Assembly (NCBI RefSeq): GCF_002742335.1
Contig: NZ_MDGR01000007.1
Coordinates: 2,112,501 to 2,176,500 of the forward strand
Direction: 5' to 3'
Length of the DNA: 64,000 nt
From: Reichenbachiella sp. 5M10
Lineage (GTDB): Bacteria > Bacteroidota > Bacteroidia > Cytophagales > Cyclobacteriaceae
Shown here piece after piece: positions 1-8,561 of the stretch. A model generated the notes under the pieces. That model saw only the letters and a program-made list of their open reading frames with translations, was not told the DNA's origin and made no database searches. A program made the translations under genes and the position numbers. The first letter of the stretch is position 1; each line of letters opens with the position of its first letter.

Positions 1-231
1 AGTAAGGCTGATTTTCGTTTCATAGGATAATCATTAAGTTTATATACAATTGTCTAAAGTTAGTACATGCTACAATAAACAAGCTTTGATTTTTTTGCTT
101 TTTTGATGATCATATTAGCTACCCTCACCCCCCTACATCAGTTAATCACTTGACTGACAAACAAATACAACTCATCGTAGTACATACAAAGTCTCATTAG
201 GCACTCATGAACTACAAAAGTTCAACAACAA

Positions 232-1035
232 CTATGGTTTGATGAACTGCAAGTTGATCCCTGTGAAGACTTGCAACTGTGGCTGTGTGCCTTTGTGCAG
301 CATGGAATACTGAGGTTCTATGAAACAGTTGAATACCGTATTGCCCACTTTGACCACCTTGCCGATCCCTAAGGCCATAGGCACGGCATAAGACTCGTTT
401 TCAAAATCAAAGTACCAGATTGGTGCACCTCTCAGGTAGAGTCCTTTGCCCAACTGCCAGAAATAGAAGGGCTGGATCGCGGAGTTGTTGGTATCCGCAC
501 GATCATCATCTCCCGCGATAGAGGTCTGCCAAGTAATCAATCCCCCAAGTTGAAACTGTGGAGACTTGACCACAAAAGCTACAATAGCAAAGCCTGCCTG
601 CCACTTGCCCGTGCCTAGTGCATCCTCCGAAGCGGTCGGTGCGGAAATCATCGGGCCGACACCTACCGTAGCATTAGCCTTGGAGATGAAATTGTACGAC
701 ATGAAGGCATTGATATCACCCAAGCCATTTTCAGCGTTGACGATCCCTGTACCATCTGGCATAGCAACTGTACTGAGTGGTGCAGACACCCTCAGCAACA
801 GCTTGCCAGACGAGAACGGCTTGGCAAATCTCACCCACGAGGTATTAAGGTATGCATCGTCAGGTGCGTCTGTCAGCTTAGGCATGTAGTAGTTGTGAAA
901 ATTAAGTGCTGTCATGTTTGCCAGTGGATTGTTGGCCTGTGCAGCGCTTGGCGCTGCTTCCTTTTGCTCCTCTTGGGCATAACTCATCCCAAGTGAAAGG
1001 ATCATGATACAAAGAGTTAATAATGTCTTTTTCAT
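232..1035 (-). CDS. Outer-membrane beta-barrel protein, transporter-like
   Basis: The 267-residue product starts with a Sec signal peptide (MKKTLLTLCIMILSLGMSYA, cleavage before QEEQ) and then alternates short hydrophobic strands with glycine/asparagine turns up to a terminal strand ending LQFIKP. This is the pattern of a small Bacteroidota outer-membrane barrel of the loosely defined 'transporter' type. No catalytic motif is visible. It lies 21 nt downstream of another barrel gene (1057-1905) on the same strand, so the two are probably co-transcribed. The substrate cannot be told from sequence. Nearby sulfatase and DUF1254 genes suggest, by inference only, a role in uptake of an organic compound. 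Confidence 0.75.
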   Translation of the reverse strand: MKKTLLTLCIMILSLGMSYAQEEQKEAAPSAAQANNPLANMTALNFHNYYMPKLTDAPDDAYLNTSWVRFAKPFSSGKLLLRVSAPLSTVAMPDGTGIVNAENGLGDINAFMSYNFISKANATVGVGPMISAPTASEDALGTGKWQAGFAIVAFVVKSPQFQLGGLITWQTSIAGDDDRADTNNSAIQPFYFWQLGKGLYLRGAPIWYFDFENESYAVPMALGIGKVVKVGNTVFNCFIEPQYSMLHKGTQPQLQVFTGINLQFIKP

Positions 1036-1056
1036 GGTGAATGTTTTTGTGTCTGT

Positions 1057-1905
1057 TTAGAATATTACTTGAAATTGCACAATTGCTTCCCAATTTCCAA
1101 CAATGGAAGGTCTTACTGCATTGTAAAATAGTTGCGCTGTAGCGCAGTAAAACAGACCGGACTTTCCGATCTGAAAAGTTTTGCCTCCTCCTCCGCCCAC
1201 CGGCAGTAGCAGTTGCTCGCCCTCGTCGGCTCGCCAGTTGTTGATCACCGTGGCGTTGCTCTCAATAAACCAGCCCTTGGGCAGGTTGTAGTAAGTGAAG
1301 TATTGGAAGTTGAAGCTGTTGACCTGATTGACTCCCTCACCTCCGAGCGACCAATAGTTTTGCACTACAAAACCACCCGAAAACTTGTCGCCACCGTGAT
1401 TCAACAAGAAAGAGGGCCCCATGCTCACGCGGTTGCTACCCAATGCTGCATTGGTGCGGGTGGGCAGCTGTATCGCCGGGCCGATGCCCCAGCTTACCTG
1501 TCCCTTTTTCTCTATCGAAGAAAAGTAGCCATTGAAAAGGATGTTGCCCAGACCACTGGCTCTCGCCGTAGCATCTCCAGAAGAAGAAACTGACACTAAA
1601 GGCACATGCGACACCCCCCCTACAGCAGGTATCCCCTGAAATGGAATAATGGTATAGGTGATCAGCTTGATATTTTTAGCGATTTTGAATGGCCAAACAG
1701 GCTGGACCGAGAAAGACTGTGCCACGCCTTCACCGACGGGCAGTAGGACTTCCTGCAAATAAACACTCCGCAAACCTGCGACGGGGTCTTGTCGCTTTTT
1801 GGCCATTTCTTCTACGGAAAGGGTCTGTAGGCTGTCGGTTTGGGCGAGTGTGCTGAAAGAAATACTCAGACAGAGTACAAAAAGGTATGATTGAAGAGGT
1901 TTCAT
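1057..1905 (-). CDS. Outer-membrane beta-barrel protein, intact member of a duplicated pair
   Basis: The 282-residue product has a signal peptide (MKPLQSYLFVLCLSISFSTLAQ), a conserved segment VEEMAKKRQDPVAGLRSVYL at about residues 31-50, and a barrel-like remainder ending in an aromatic strand (IVQFQVIF). The same protein is encoded, broken, at 6262-6854, where the segment from VEEMAKK to VVQNYWSLGGEG is nearly identical. It is therefore the surviving copy of a duplicated gene. It is followed after 21 nt by the barrel gene at 232-1035 and preceded by a perfect hairpin (1921-1949). The function is probably passive transport across the outer membrane; the substrate is unknown. Confidence 0.75.
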   Translation of the reverse strand: MKPLQSYLFVLCLSISFSTLAQTDSLQTLSVEEMAKKRQDPVAGLRSVYLQEVLLPVGEGVAQSFSVQPVWPFKIAKNIKLITYTIIPFQGIPAVGGVSHVPLVSVSSSGDATARASGLGNILFNGYFSSIEKKGQVSWGIGPAIQLPTRTNAALGSNRVSMGPSFLLNHGGDKFSGGFVVQNYWSLGGEGVNQVNSFNFQYFTYYNLPKGWFIESNATVINNWRADEGEQLLLPVGGGGGKTFQIGKSGLFYCATAQLFYNAVRPSIVGNWEAIVQFQVIF

Positions 1906-1920
1906 TCGTAGTTAAAAGAG

Positions 1921-1949
1921 CCCTTCAAGGGTTTTGAACCCTTGAAGGG
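1921..1949 (-). terminator. Perfect 13-bp hairpin, probable terminator
   Basis: The arms CCCTTCAAGGGTT and AACCCTTGAAGGG pair perfectly around a TTG loop. On the minus strand the hairpin is followed by CTCTTTT. It sits just after the DUF1254 gene remnant (1963-2083), whose transcript it would have ended. Related hairpins occur at 6918-6946 and 8523-8546 within the second copy of this gene block. Confidence 0.65.
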
Positions 1950-1962
1950 CTAATCATCAAAA

Positions 1963-2083
1963 TTATTTCACCTTTACAAAATCGCCCGGGCTTGTACGTG
2001 CGGTCGAAGAAAGGCTTCTCCGGGCCATAGAAGCGAAACAGACTAAACCAGCCTCTGCCGGGTACCGTTTTGATGAAGTTGGG
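1963..2083 (-). pseudogene. 3' fragment of a DUF1254/DUF1214 lipoprotein gene
   Basis: About 120 nt match the 3' end of the intact gene at 8562-10109: the segment NFIKTVPGRGWFSLFRFYGP and then FFDRTYKPG is preserved almost exactly. One extra base in the C/G run (cccgggcgat, against cccggtgat in the intact gene) shifts the frame before the last six codons. The original stop is still present at 1963-1965. Homology ends abruptly near 2083, where unrelated coding sequence is joined. This is the tail of a duplicated gene whose remaining 1.4 kb has been lost. Confidence 0.8.
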
Positions 2084-2372
2084 CTTGCTTTTTCGCACTT
2101 GTTGGACCAACATCTCTTCGTATGTGAGTGACTGCATCGTAGGAAGCTCCTCTTTTACCTTTTCCATAATTGCTAAAACTACTGGATTTTTTGAATATAA
2201 CTTCTCTTTCTGGAAGCTCAACCTCCTTGATCTCTGGCTGTTTGATGTCAACACCAAGGCTCTTATTCAAGTTGTCGGCCTCTTGCATCAGTACCTTACT
2301 GTACTCCCTGACAGCCATTTTTTCGGTTTGATTGATTAAATCCTTTCCTTTCAAAGTCCTTAATAAAGCCAT
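2084..2372 (-). pseudogene. Unidentified coding remnant with a frameshift
   Basis: Two reading frames each look protein-like for part of this stretch. One begins MALLRTLKGKDLINQTEKMA and reads well to about 2200 (EVELPEREVIFKK). The other reads well from about 2200 to 2085 (VVLAIMEKVKEELPTMQS, then LTYEEMLVQQVRKS). A single frameshift near 2200 would join them into one acidic helical segment of roughly 95 residues, which then runs into the DUF1254 fragment. I do not recognise the family. Its position between an IS3 remnant and a gene fragment suggests cargo or debris from a rearrangement. Confidence 0.4.
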
Positions 2373-2375
2373 TGA

Positions 2376-2958
2376 TTAACGATTTATCTTCTGAGCCAAA
2401 AATAGTTGACTATTAGGTCTTAGCAAGGCTCCATATTCTCCAATCAAGTTCATATTGAAAGTAAACTTGGATTCTCCCACGAGCTGCAATTTACGATAAA
2501 AATCCTCTTGACGTCTTCTGGCCTGCTGTACGGATTGTTTGCTGACTTCCTCGTTTCGATAAAGCGCATTGAGTGAATAGCTCATGACTTCTCGGTTGTC
2601 TTGGAACCACCAAAGTGTGGGGTGTTGGAGTTTTTTTAATATCGATCGAATAGGCCTCCTTAGCTAGCTCAATCACCTTTTCCAGATAATCAACCTGTAT
2701 TGCATTTAACCAATTACCCGCTCCAGATCCTTGATTTTTTCTTTGAGCTGTTTGACTATCTTCATCTCGACGATCCTAATGTTTTTTTAAATTGTAGGTA
2801 GAACACTTGACTAAACCCAATAATAAATAACTGATTACCAATCCCATAGTGACGCTCCACTTGAGGTACAGACAAGTACCCTTCTCAGGGTCGTCAACTA
2901 GCTTAAGTTTCTCTGAAGATTTTCGGTGAGAAATAATGCGATTTTCCGTTTTTTTCAT
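2376..2958 (-). mobile_element. Decayed IS3-family insertion sequence (OrfA and start of OrfB)
   Basis: Pieces of a Bacteroidota IS3-type transposase appear in order but in different frames. MKKTENRIISHRKSSEKLKL starts at 2958. An HTH-like piece YLSVPQVERHYGIGNQ follows one frame over. The OrfA leucine-zipper part is next (MKIVKQLKEKIKDLERVIG, then YLEKVIELAKEAYSIDIKK at about 2690-2625). An OrfB-like start, MSYSLNALYRNEEVSKQSVQ, begins at 2585. At least three frameshifts separate them, and the DDE catalytic domain is absent, so the element is dead. The assignment rests on recognising the OrfA/OrfB layout rather than on an alignment. I could not identify terminal inverted repeats. Confidence 0.6.
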
Positions 2959-3104
2959 TTTTCTTTACTTTAAATGGTCAAACTATATCAGGGAATGACA
3001 TAGCCTATTAATGCTTTGGCAAGTAATAAAACCCCGAATAATTGTCGCCTATTTAATAACTAAATGGCATTGCTTCAGCAATAGACTAGCGGCCTTTGGG
3101 GTTG

Positions 3105-3135
3105 TTGCACTCATGTTATCAATTGAGTAGTTTTG
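3105..3135 (+). promoter_or_regulatory. Bacteroidota-type promoter for the gene at 3186
   Basis: A -7 element TAGTTTTG (3128-3135, consensus TAnnTTTG) lies 20 nt after a TTG (3105-3107) that could serve as the -33 element. Transcription would start near 3142 and leave a 44-nt leader before the ATG. Confidence 0.45.
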
Positions 3136-3185
3136 CTGGTTAGCTAGTTGGGAGTCATAGCATTCCTATTGAAAGAAAGAAAGAA

Positions 3186-3917
3186 ATGAAAAAAGCATTA
3201 TTACTAGGGGCATTGCTGTGCCTTGGGCTATCTACCTATTCTCAGAGTCATAAGTACGAAGTTTATGTTGGCGCATTAAATGAAGCTACTCCAGAGTTTG
3301 GTTTGAAGGTTGGCATGGAGAGAAACCTCAACCGCAAATTCTCTGTGGGATTGATTGGATATTTCATGCCTGAAAGAGGATGGGGCGGTCATGACGCTTT
3401 ATCGTACGGCACCCCTCTCGACTCGTACTATTCGACTTTTAAGGTGGATACCGACAAGAAAGAATACGGTGTTTCAGCGAGCGTTTCATACAATCTAAGG
3501 TTTGGAGATGGCGTCTTTATGAAGTTTTCATTATTACCAGGGTACTTCAACCTTTCTACCAAGCATTCTCTACACGAGGGTGAAAATGAGCACGTTGATG
3601 ATTCGTACCGTGAGAAAATCGAAAATTGGATAGAAGAAATGCCCACTGGAGAAGGGTCGTTTGCGTTAGGTTTTGGAGTAGGTTTTGGAGTGAAAGTATT
3701 CAAAGGGATATTTATAGTAGGGGATGTTATGTTTTTACACCCTTTCAAAAACATTCCTACCCATTACGATTTTCAGGATGGCATTACAGATGTCACGGAT
3801 CATGTAGATAATGGCACCTACGACATGGTCGATTGGAATAAAAATCAAAACATGGATCCAATGTGGGGATATATGAGTCTTGGGATAATGTACCGATTCG
3901 GGACTTCCAAAATTTGA
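3186..3917 (+). CDS. Outer-membrane beta-barrel protein (OmpW/porin-like size)
   Basis: The 243-residue protein has a signal peptide (MKKALLLGALLCLGLSTYSQ) and about eight to ten amphipathic strands. The first is EVYVGALNEATPEFGLKVGM and the last is WGYMSLGIMYRFG. The size and strand spacing fit a small outer-membrane barrel. It is not a close relative of the barrels at 232-1905. An A/G-rich stretch (gaaagaaagaaagaa) just before the ATG acts as the ribosome-binding region, and a TAnnTTTG promoter lies 51 nt upstream. It appears to be a single-gene unit. The function is unknown. Confidence 0.75.
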   Translation: MKKALLLGALLCLGLSTYSQSHKYEVYVGALNEATPEFGLKVGMERNLNRKFSVGLIGYFMPERGWGGHDALSYGTPLDSYYSTFKVDTDKKEYGVSASVSYNLRFGDGVFMKFSLLPGYFNLSTKHSLHEGENEHVDDSYREKIENWIEEMPTGEGSFALGFGVGFGVKVFKGIFIVGDVMFLHPFKNIPTHYDFQDGITDVTDHVDNGTYDMVDWNKNQNMDPMWGYMSLGIMYRFGTSKI

Positions 3918-4010
3918 TTTTTACCAAATCAGATCAAGCTTATAAATTCCACAATCTCCCCTCTCATGATCTGTTCCATAACATATCATGATGATATTGG
4001 ATGTAGATAT

Positions 4011-4034
4011 ATGTCTTGTCAAGAGACAAGACAT
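4011..4034. repeat. Perfect 10-bp palindrome upstream of the caspase gene
   Basis: ATGTCTTGTC and GACAAGACAT pair perfectly around AAGA, 60 nt before the ATG at 4094. There is no T-run after it on either strand. It is therefore less likely to be a terminator for 3186-3917 than an operator or a leader hairpin for the caspase gene. It is a single copy within this window. Confidence 0.5.
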
Positions 4035-4093
4035 GAAGACGATAAATCAGATCAACCCAATTACTTTTTAAAATTGTTGAATACGCTCGCCAT

Positions 4094-6118
4094 ATGAAAA
4101 TTAAAATATTACTCCTTTTGGTGAATAGTTTGATCGCTCAAACTATGATCGCCCAAAACAAATACATGTCCTACAAAACTTCAGGACTAGACGGGCTGGC
4201 ATTGACGTACACGTATGATTACAAGTTCTTGATTGCCTCAGGCAATGAAACAGTCAACATCTGGTACTCTGAGAGTGAGACTGAGAAAGGTAGCATAGAG
4301 ACTAATCACAAACTGGTCAGGTCTGTTTGGCTAGCCCCTGACAATGAAACGCTATTTACAGCAGGTGAAAACAAAGGCAAGTCGCACGACATCCAAGTTT
4401 GGAATATTGACAGGTTGTCGGCTATCAAATCGTTTGGTGATCACAAGGAGCAAGTCCTATGTATCAAAGGATTTAGCAAAGGCCAAAAGATCATCAGCGC
4501 ATCCCAAGATCAGAAAATTCATATCTATGACGTAGCAACAGGCTCGCTGGAAAAAGAAATCTCTGCGAAAGGCGTACCCATGGATCTTGCTATTCACCCA
4601 GACGAAGACGAGCTAGCAGTAGCATTGTCAACAGGCGATGTGGCTATCTATAAAATCGGATCGGGAGAGCTGATAGAGTCCATCAATATTTCTAAAAAGT
4701 GGGTGCTGACTGTAGATATCAGTCCGGATGGCAAAACCCTAGCCGCAGGAACCGAGGATGGTCTGATCTTCTTTACGGACTTTGGAGAGGAGACTACTTA
4801 TCGCACCACCAAAGACGAGCACAAAGGCATGATCAAAGACATTGCTTTTAGTGGTGATTCGAAGTATTTGATCTCTGCCTCATCCAGAAATGATCTCATC
4901 ACTTGGATCGTAGAGGATAGAGTCGTCAAAAAACAAGAAAATATGGACGATGGAAAAATTCTCAGTGCGATCGCCATCAACCCTAACGGAAAATACATAG
5001 CAGGAACCTATAGAACTGTCAAGACTGTCAATATCTGGGACATCACAGAACTTGACATCACTCCTACCTATAGCCTACTTGATAAGACCGACAAGGTACC
5101 ACCTCAGCTTTTCGTCTCGAATCCACCTCGCACAGATGAAGGTCAAGTCAATCTATCACAGGACAATATTGTGCTGAAAGGTATCGTCACTGACGATGCA
5201 GGTGTGAAATCCCTCCTCATCAATGGTGAGCATGCGCCCATGAAGTCATCAGGGCAATTTGCCTACTACACGGCCCTCAAGATGGGGCAAAACTACTTCA
5301 CCATGGAGGCTGAGGACATCAATGGTAATACGGCACTTAAGCGATTTGTAATCAATAGAAGAGACCTAGTCGCCAATGGCTACAGCCGTGAGAAAGCTAA
5401 GAATTATCTATTCGTCATCGGAATCGACAGATATACCTTTTGGCCACAGCTATCCAATGCTGTCAAGGATGCCAAAGACGTAGTGAGTATCCTGACCGAA
5501 AAGTATCAGTTCACGCCAGACGAAACTATCACGATCTACGACGAAGAGGCGACGAGAGACAATATCTACTCTCAACTGAAGGGTCTAATTCCAAAATTGA
5601 CTGCTAATGACAACCTACTCGTCTATTACTCAGGTCATGGTCACTATGACGATCTATTGAACGAAGGCTATTGGGTGCCCTACAATGCCAAGAAGTCTGA
5701 ATCAGAATACGTCTCTAACGGCGATCTGATGAAGGTACTTGGCGCAATGGAAAATCAACATACGTTCTTAGTCGTGGATGCATGCTTCTCAGGATCGCTG
5801 TTTGCAAGTGGGTCAAGAGGTTTTACCAAATCATCAGAAGGATTTATCCAAAAAGCAGAGCAATACAAATCTCGATGGGCATTGGCCTCTGGGCGACTCG
5901 AAACTGTATCCGACGGAGCTTATGGCGCGAATAGCCCTTTCGCTACTCGGTTTATAGAATTTCTAAATCAAAATGCTGATCAAGACCACTTCCCAGTATC
6001 TGAGGTAGTCCAATATGTCAAGGTCAAAGTGGCCAACGACGTACGTCAGGTACCATTGGGTAACCCACTGAAATCACTTGGGGATGAAGGTGGTGAGTTT
6101 ATTTTTTATACGAAGTGA
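4094..6118 (+). CDS. Secreted WD40-propeller / caspase-like (peptidase C14) protein
   Basis: The 674-residue protein has a signal peptide (to about residue 21), WD40-type repeats at about 30-320 (for example KIHIYDVATG, TVNIWDITEL), an Ig-like linker at about 337-420 and a caspase-fold domain at about 435-674. The catalytic pair is visible as His515 in YYSGHG and Cys564 in VDACFSG. In this family the dyad cleaves after basic or acidic residues; specificity cannot be read here. The signal peptide places it in the periplasm or outside the cell, unlike cytoplasmic caspase systems tied to defence. No adjacent partner gene is seen, and a palindrome (4011-4034) precedes it. Identification of the domains is secure; the role is not. 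Confidence 0.9.
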   Translation: MKIKILLLLVNSLIAQTMIAQNKYMSYKTSGLDGLALTYTYDYKFLIASGNETVNIWYSESETEKGSIETNHKLVRSVWLAPDNETLFTAGENKGKSHDIQVWNIDRLSAIKSFGDHKEQVLCIKGFSKGQKIISASQDQKIHIYDVATGSLEKEISAKGVPMDLAIHPDEDELAVALSTGDVAIYKIGSGELIESINISKKWVLTVDISPDGKTLAAGTEDGLIFFTDFGEETTYRTTKDEHKGMIKDIAFSGDSKYLISASSRNDLITWIVEDRVVKKQENMDDGKILSAIAINPNGKYIAGTYRTVKTVNIWDITELDITPTYSLLDKTDKVPPQLFVSNPPRTDEGQVNLSQDNIVLKGIVTDDAGVKSLLINGEHAPMKSSGQFAYYTALKMGQNYFTMEAEDINGNTALKRFVINRRDLVANGYSREKAKNYLFVIGIDRYTFWPQLSNAVKDAKDVVSILTEKYQFTPDETITIYDEEATRDNIYSQLKGLIPKLTANDNLLVYYSGHGHYDDLLNEGYWVPYNAKKSESEYVSNGDLMKVLGAMENQHTFLVVDACFSGSLFASGSRGFTKSSEGFIQKAEQYKSRWALASGRLETVSDGAYGANSPFATRFIEFLNQNADQDHFPVSEVVQYVKVKVANDVRQVPLGNPLKSLGDEGGEFIFYTK

Positions 6119-6261
6119 TCGCTCGTTTACTCCATTTGGGGTTCCATTTCCAAAATCGCCCTTATTTAACTCGAAGTTTCGAAGGAAACGAGGGGCATTT
6201 TCATTTAAAAGCGGAATCCCCGTTTAGACTTGCCTCCATTTGTAAAGAAGTAAAAATCAAC

Positions 6262-6854
6262 TGTAACCTTGCGTCTCCAAATTCAAGCTGTTGACCTTAT
6301 TTGCTCCCTCGCCTCCGAGCGACCAATAGTTTTGCACTACAAAACCACCGGAAAACTTGTCACCGCCGTGGTTGAATAAGAAAGACGGTCCCATGCAAGG
6401 GCTTCATTGGTCCTCGTGAGTAGCTGCACGGCTGGGCCAACGCCCCAGCTTACCTTGCCCTTTTTCTCGATCGAGGAAAAGTACCCGTTGAAAAGGATGT
6501 TGCCGAGACCAGAGACGCGCTGTGTGGGATATCCCGATGAGGAGATCGTTTGTAAGGGCACATGTGACACACCTCCCGTTGCGGGCATTCTCTGAAAAGG
6601 GATAATGGTATACGTGATCAGCTTGAGGTTCTTTCCCAAACGGACTGGCCATACGGGCTGCACTGAAAAGGATTGCGCCAAGCCATCACCCACGGGCAAA
6701 AGGACTTCCTGCAGATAAACACTGCGCAGGCCTGCTACAGGGTCCTGACGCTTTTTGGCCATTTCCTCTACAGTCATGGTAGGTGTGCTGTCAGTTGTGC
6801 GGTAACCGATATACTTAGGCAAGTAATAAAAATACAGGTCAGTAGAAGTTTCAT
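6262..6854 (-). pseudogene. Broken duplicate of the barrel gene at 1057-1905
   Basis: The original start is at 6854 (signal peptide MKLLLTCIFITCLSISVTAQ). One A is missing just after the leader (GCACAACTGAC, where the intact gene implies GCACAAACTGAC), which shifts the frame. The conserved segment VEEMAKKRQDPVAGLRSVYL and about 100 more residues follow. A deletion of about 16 bp after TRTNEALA shifts the frame again, and the residual frame MGPSFLFNHGGDKFSGGF continues to NSLNLETQ near 6280. There homology stops and the last third of the gene is gone. Three independent lesions make it a clear pseudogene, although an open frame of 161 codons remains. Confidence 0.85.
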
Positions 6855-6917
6855 ACAGTAGGAAAATACAGACCTAGCAGGTTTTTGAAAACTGTCAGGC
6901 CTGTCGTGAATGAAGAA

Positions 6918-6946
6918 CCCTCCAACGGTTTGAACCCCTTGGAGGG
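6918..6946 (-). terminator. Imperfect hairpin between sulfatase and barrel pseudogene
   Basis: CCCTCCAACGGTT pairs with AACCCCTTGGAGGG with one mismatch and one bulge. It is the same type of hairpin as at 1921-1949 and lies in the same place relative to the barrel gene copy. It follows the sulfatase gene (stop at 6985) on the minus strand but lacks a strong T-run. Confidence 0.45.
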
Positions 6947-6984
6947 TTTTACTAGCTTAATATTACTTCACGAATTCCAAATCA

Positions 6985-8479
6985 TTATTTAGGAGTAAAA
7001 CTTCCAGACTCTTGTCTTACGGGGTATTCTTTAAAAGTAGCCATGAAATTCGCTACCACATCTTTCAATGGCTCAAAAGCAAACATGCGCTTGACCAACC
7101 AGTCGTCATAGTAAGAAGAGCTTTCCATGGCAGATTCAAATGGGTCTGCATATAAATCAACCAATAGAGGTGCTTTATGTGGGGTTTGCATTTCAGTCCA
7201 GGCGCCAAGTCCTTCATGGTCTTGTGTAGAGAAGTGAAACTTCCAACGTCCAATACGAACTGCTCCCAAAGTGCCATCATCTACAAAGGCAAAGAACTCA
7301 TTGCGAGGACCATTTTCCTCTTTTCCTGTGAGGTAAGGCAAAAAGTTGTAACCATCCAAGTGCACCTTGTATCCTTGATATCCACTCAATAATTTGCCTT
7401 TGACATTGTCCTCACCAGCAGCAGCCACCAATGTTGGCAAACAGTCTTCTAAAGAAATGATCTCATTTGAAACTTTTCCAGCTTCAATTTTACCAGGCCA
7501 CTTGATCATAAAAGGCACTCTCAGACCACCTTCCCAAGTAGTGGCTTTTTCACCTCTAAATGGATTGGTGCCACCATCGGGCCATGAAAATTTTTCAGCT
7601 CCATTATCTGTGGTGTAAATGACGATAGTGTTGTCCGCAATCCCAAGTTCCTCAAGCTTATCCAGCAACTGGCCAACTTGTTGGTCATGCTGAGCATAAC
7701 CATCTGCATTGATACCTAGACCAGTTTTTCCTTCATACTCATCAGGTAGATGCGTAAAAATGTGCATTCTGGTAGTATTGAACCAACAGAAGAAAGGTTT
7801 GTCTGCTTTGCTCTGCTCTTCTATAAAATCCATCGTTCCATTCAAAAATTCCTGGTCGATGGTCTCCATACGCTTCTTCGTCAAAGGTCCCGTATCCTGA
7901 ACTTTACCATCTGCAGTTGCTTTGATCACACCTCTTGGGCCATATTCCTTTCTAAACTTGGGGTCTTTAGGATAATCAGGGTTTTCTGGCTCTTCTTCTG
8001 CATTCAAATGGTACAAATTCCCAAAGAAAACATCAAAGCCATGGTTGGTTGGAAGAAACTTATCTAAGTCACCCAAGTGGTTTTTTCCAAACTGTCCACT
8101 GGAGTATCCAAGTGGCTTCAGCATCTCAGCGATAGTTGGGTCTTCCTTTTGTAATCCTATAGGATCTCCAGGCATTCCGATTTTGAGCAGTCCTGTTCTT
8201 TTGGGAGATTGCCCTGTAATAAATGCAGCTCTTCCGGCTGTGCAACTTTGCTGTGCATATGCATCGGTAAAACGCATACCCTCTTTGGCTATGCGGTCAA
8301 TGTTGGGGGTGGTATAGCCCATCATCCCATTATTGTAGGCACTGGTATTGAACCAGCCTATGTCGTCACCCATGATCACTAGGATGTTGGGCTTTTTGTT
8401 TTTTTTTCTGGGCGTGGACCAGTGGCATGCAAAAAACACATGCGACTATGAGTGTCCAAATTGATTTGTTTGTTCTCAT
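6985..8479 (-). CDS. Arylsulfatase (sulfatase family S1), signal peptide out of frame
   Basis: The main frame (6985-8439, 484 codons from a GTG) has the alkaline-phosphatase-fold sulfatase signature: the metal site NILVIMGDDIGW, the formylglycine motif C-T-A-G-R (Cys66 counted from 8439), GKNHLGD and IVIYTTDNG. Sulfatases of this type hydrolyse sulfate esters in the periplasm. The motif has Ala where most have Pro (CxPxR); CxAxR is known from substrates of the radical enzyme anSME. A good signal peptide (MRTNKSIWTLIVACVFCMPL, then VHAQ) starts at 8479 but is one base out of frame at a run of nine A (8399-8407); eight would restore it. It is either a phase-variable gene, a recent lesion or a sequencing error. 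Terminator-like hairpins flank it on both sides. Confidence 0.85.
8399..8407. repeat. Homopolymer tract (nine T / nine A) at the sulfatase leader junction
   Basis: Nine T on the plus strand (nine A in the coding sense) lie between the signal peptide VHAQ and the mature protein KKPNILVIMG. The two halves are in different frames with nine bases and in the same frame with eight. The location is typical of slippage-prone contingency tracts and also of sequencing errors. Confidence 0.7.
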
Positions 8480-8512
8480 GGTTTTTGGTTTAAATGAAAA
8501 TCTTTAAAGAAG

Positions 8513-8546
8513 TTAAAAAAAACTCCAAGGTTTTAAACCCTTGGAG
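8513..8546 (-). terminator. Rho-independent terminator after the DUF1254 gene
   Basis: On the minus strand, CTCCAAGGGTTT and AAACCTTGGAG form a stem with one bulged base, followed immediately by eight T. It lies 16 nt after the DUF1254 stop and before the sulfatase leader. The sulfatase may thus have its own promoter or depend on read-through. Confidence 0.7.
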
Positions 8547-8561
8547 GGGTATTGTTCTATG

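Noticed and set aside
4011-4034. Palindrome as a rho-independent terminator for 3186-3917
   Set aside because: No T-run follows on the plus strand, and the stem is nearly 100 nt after the stop; an operator or leader role is at least as likely.
6337-6822. 161-codon open frame taken as an intact small gene
   Set aside because: Comparison with 1057-1905 shows frame changes at both ends and a lost 3' third; it is better described as a pseudogene.
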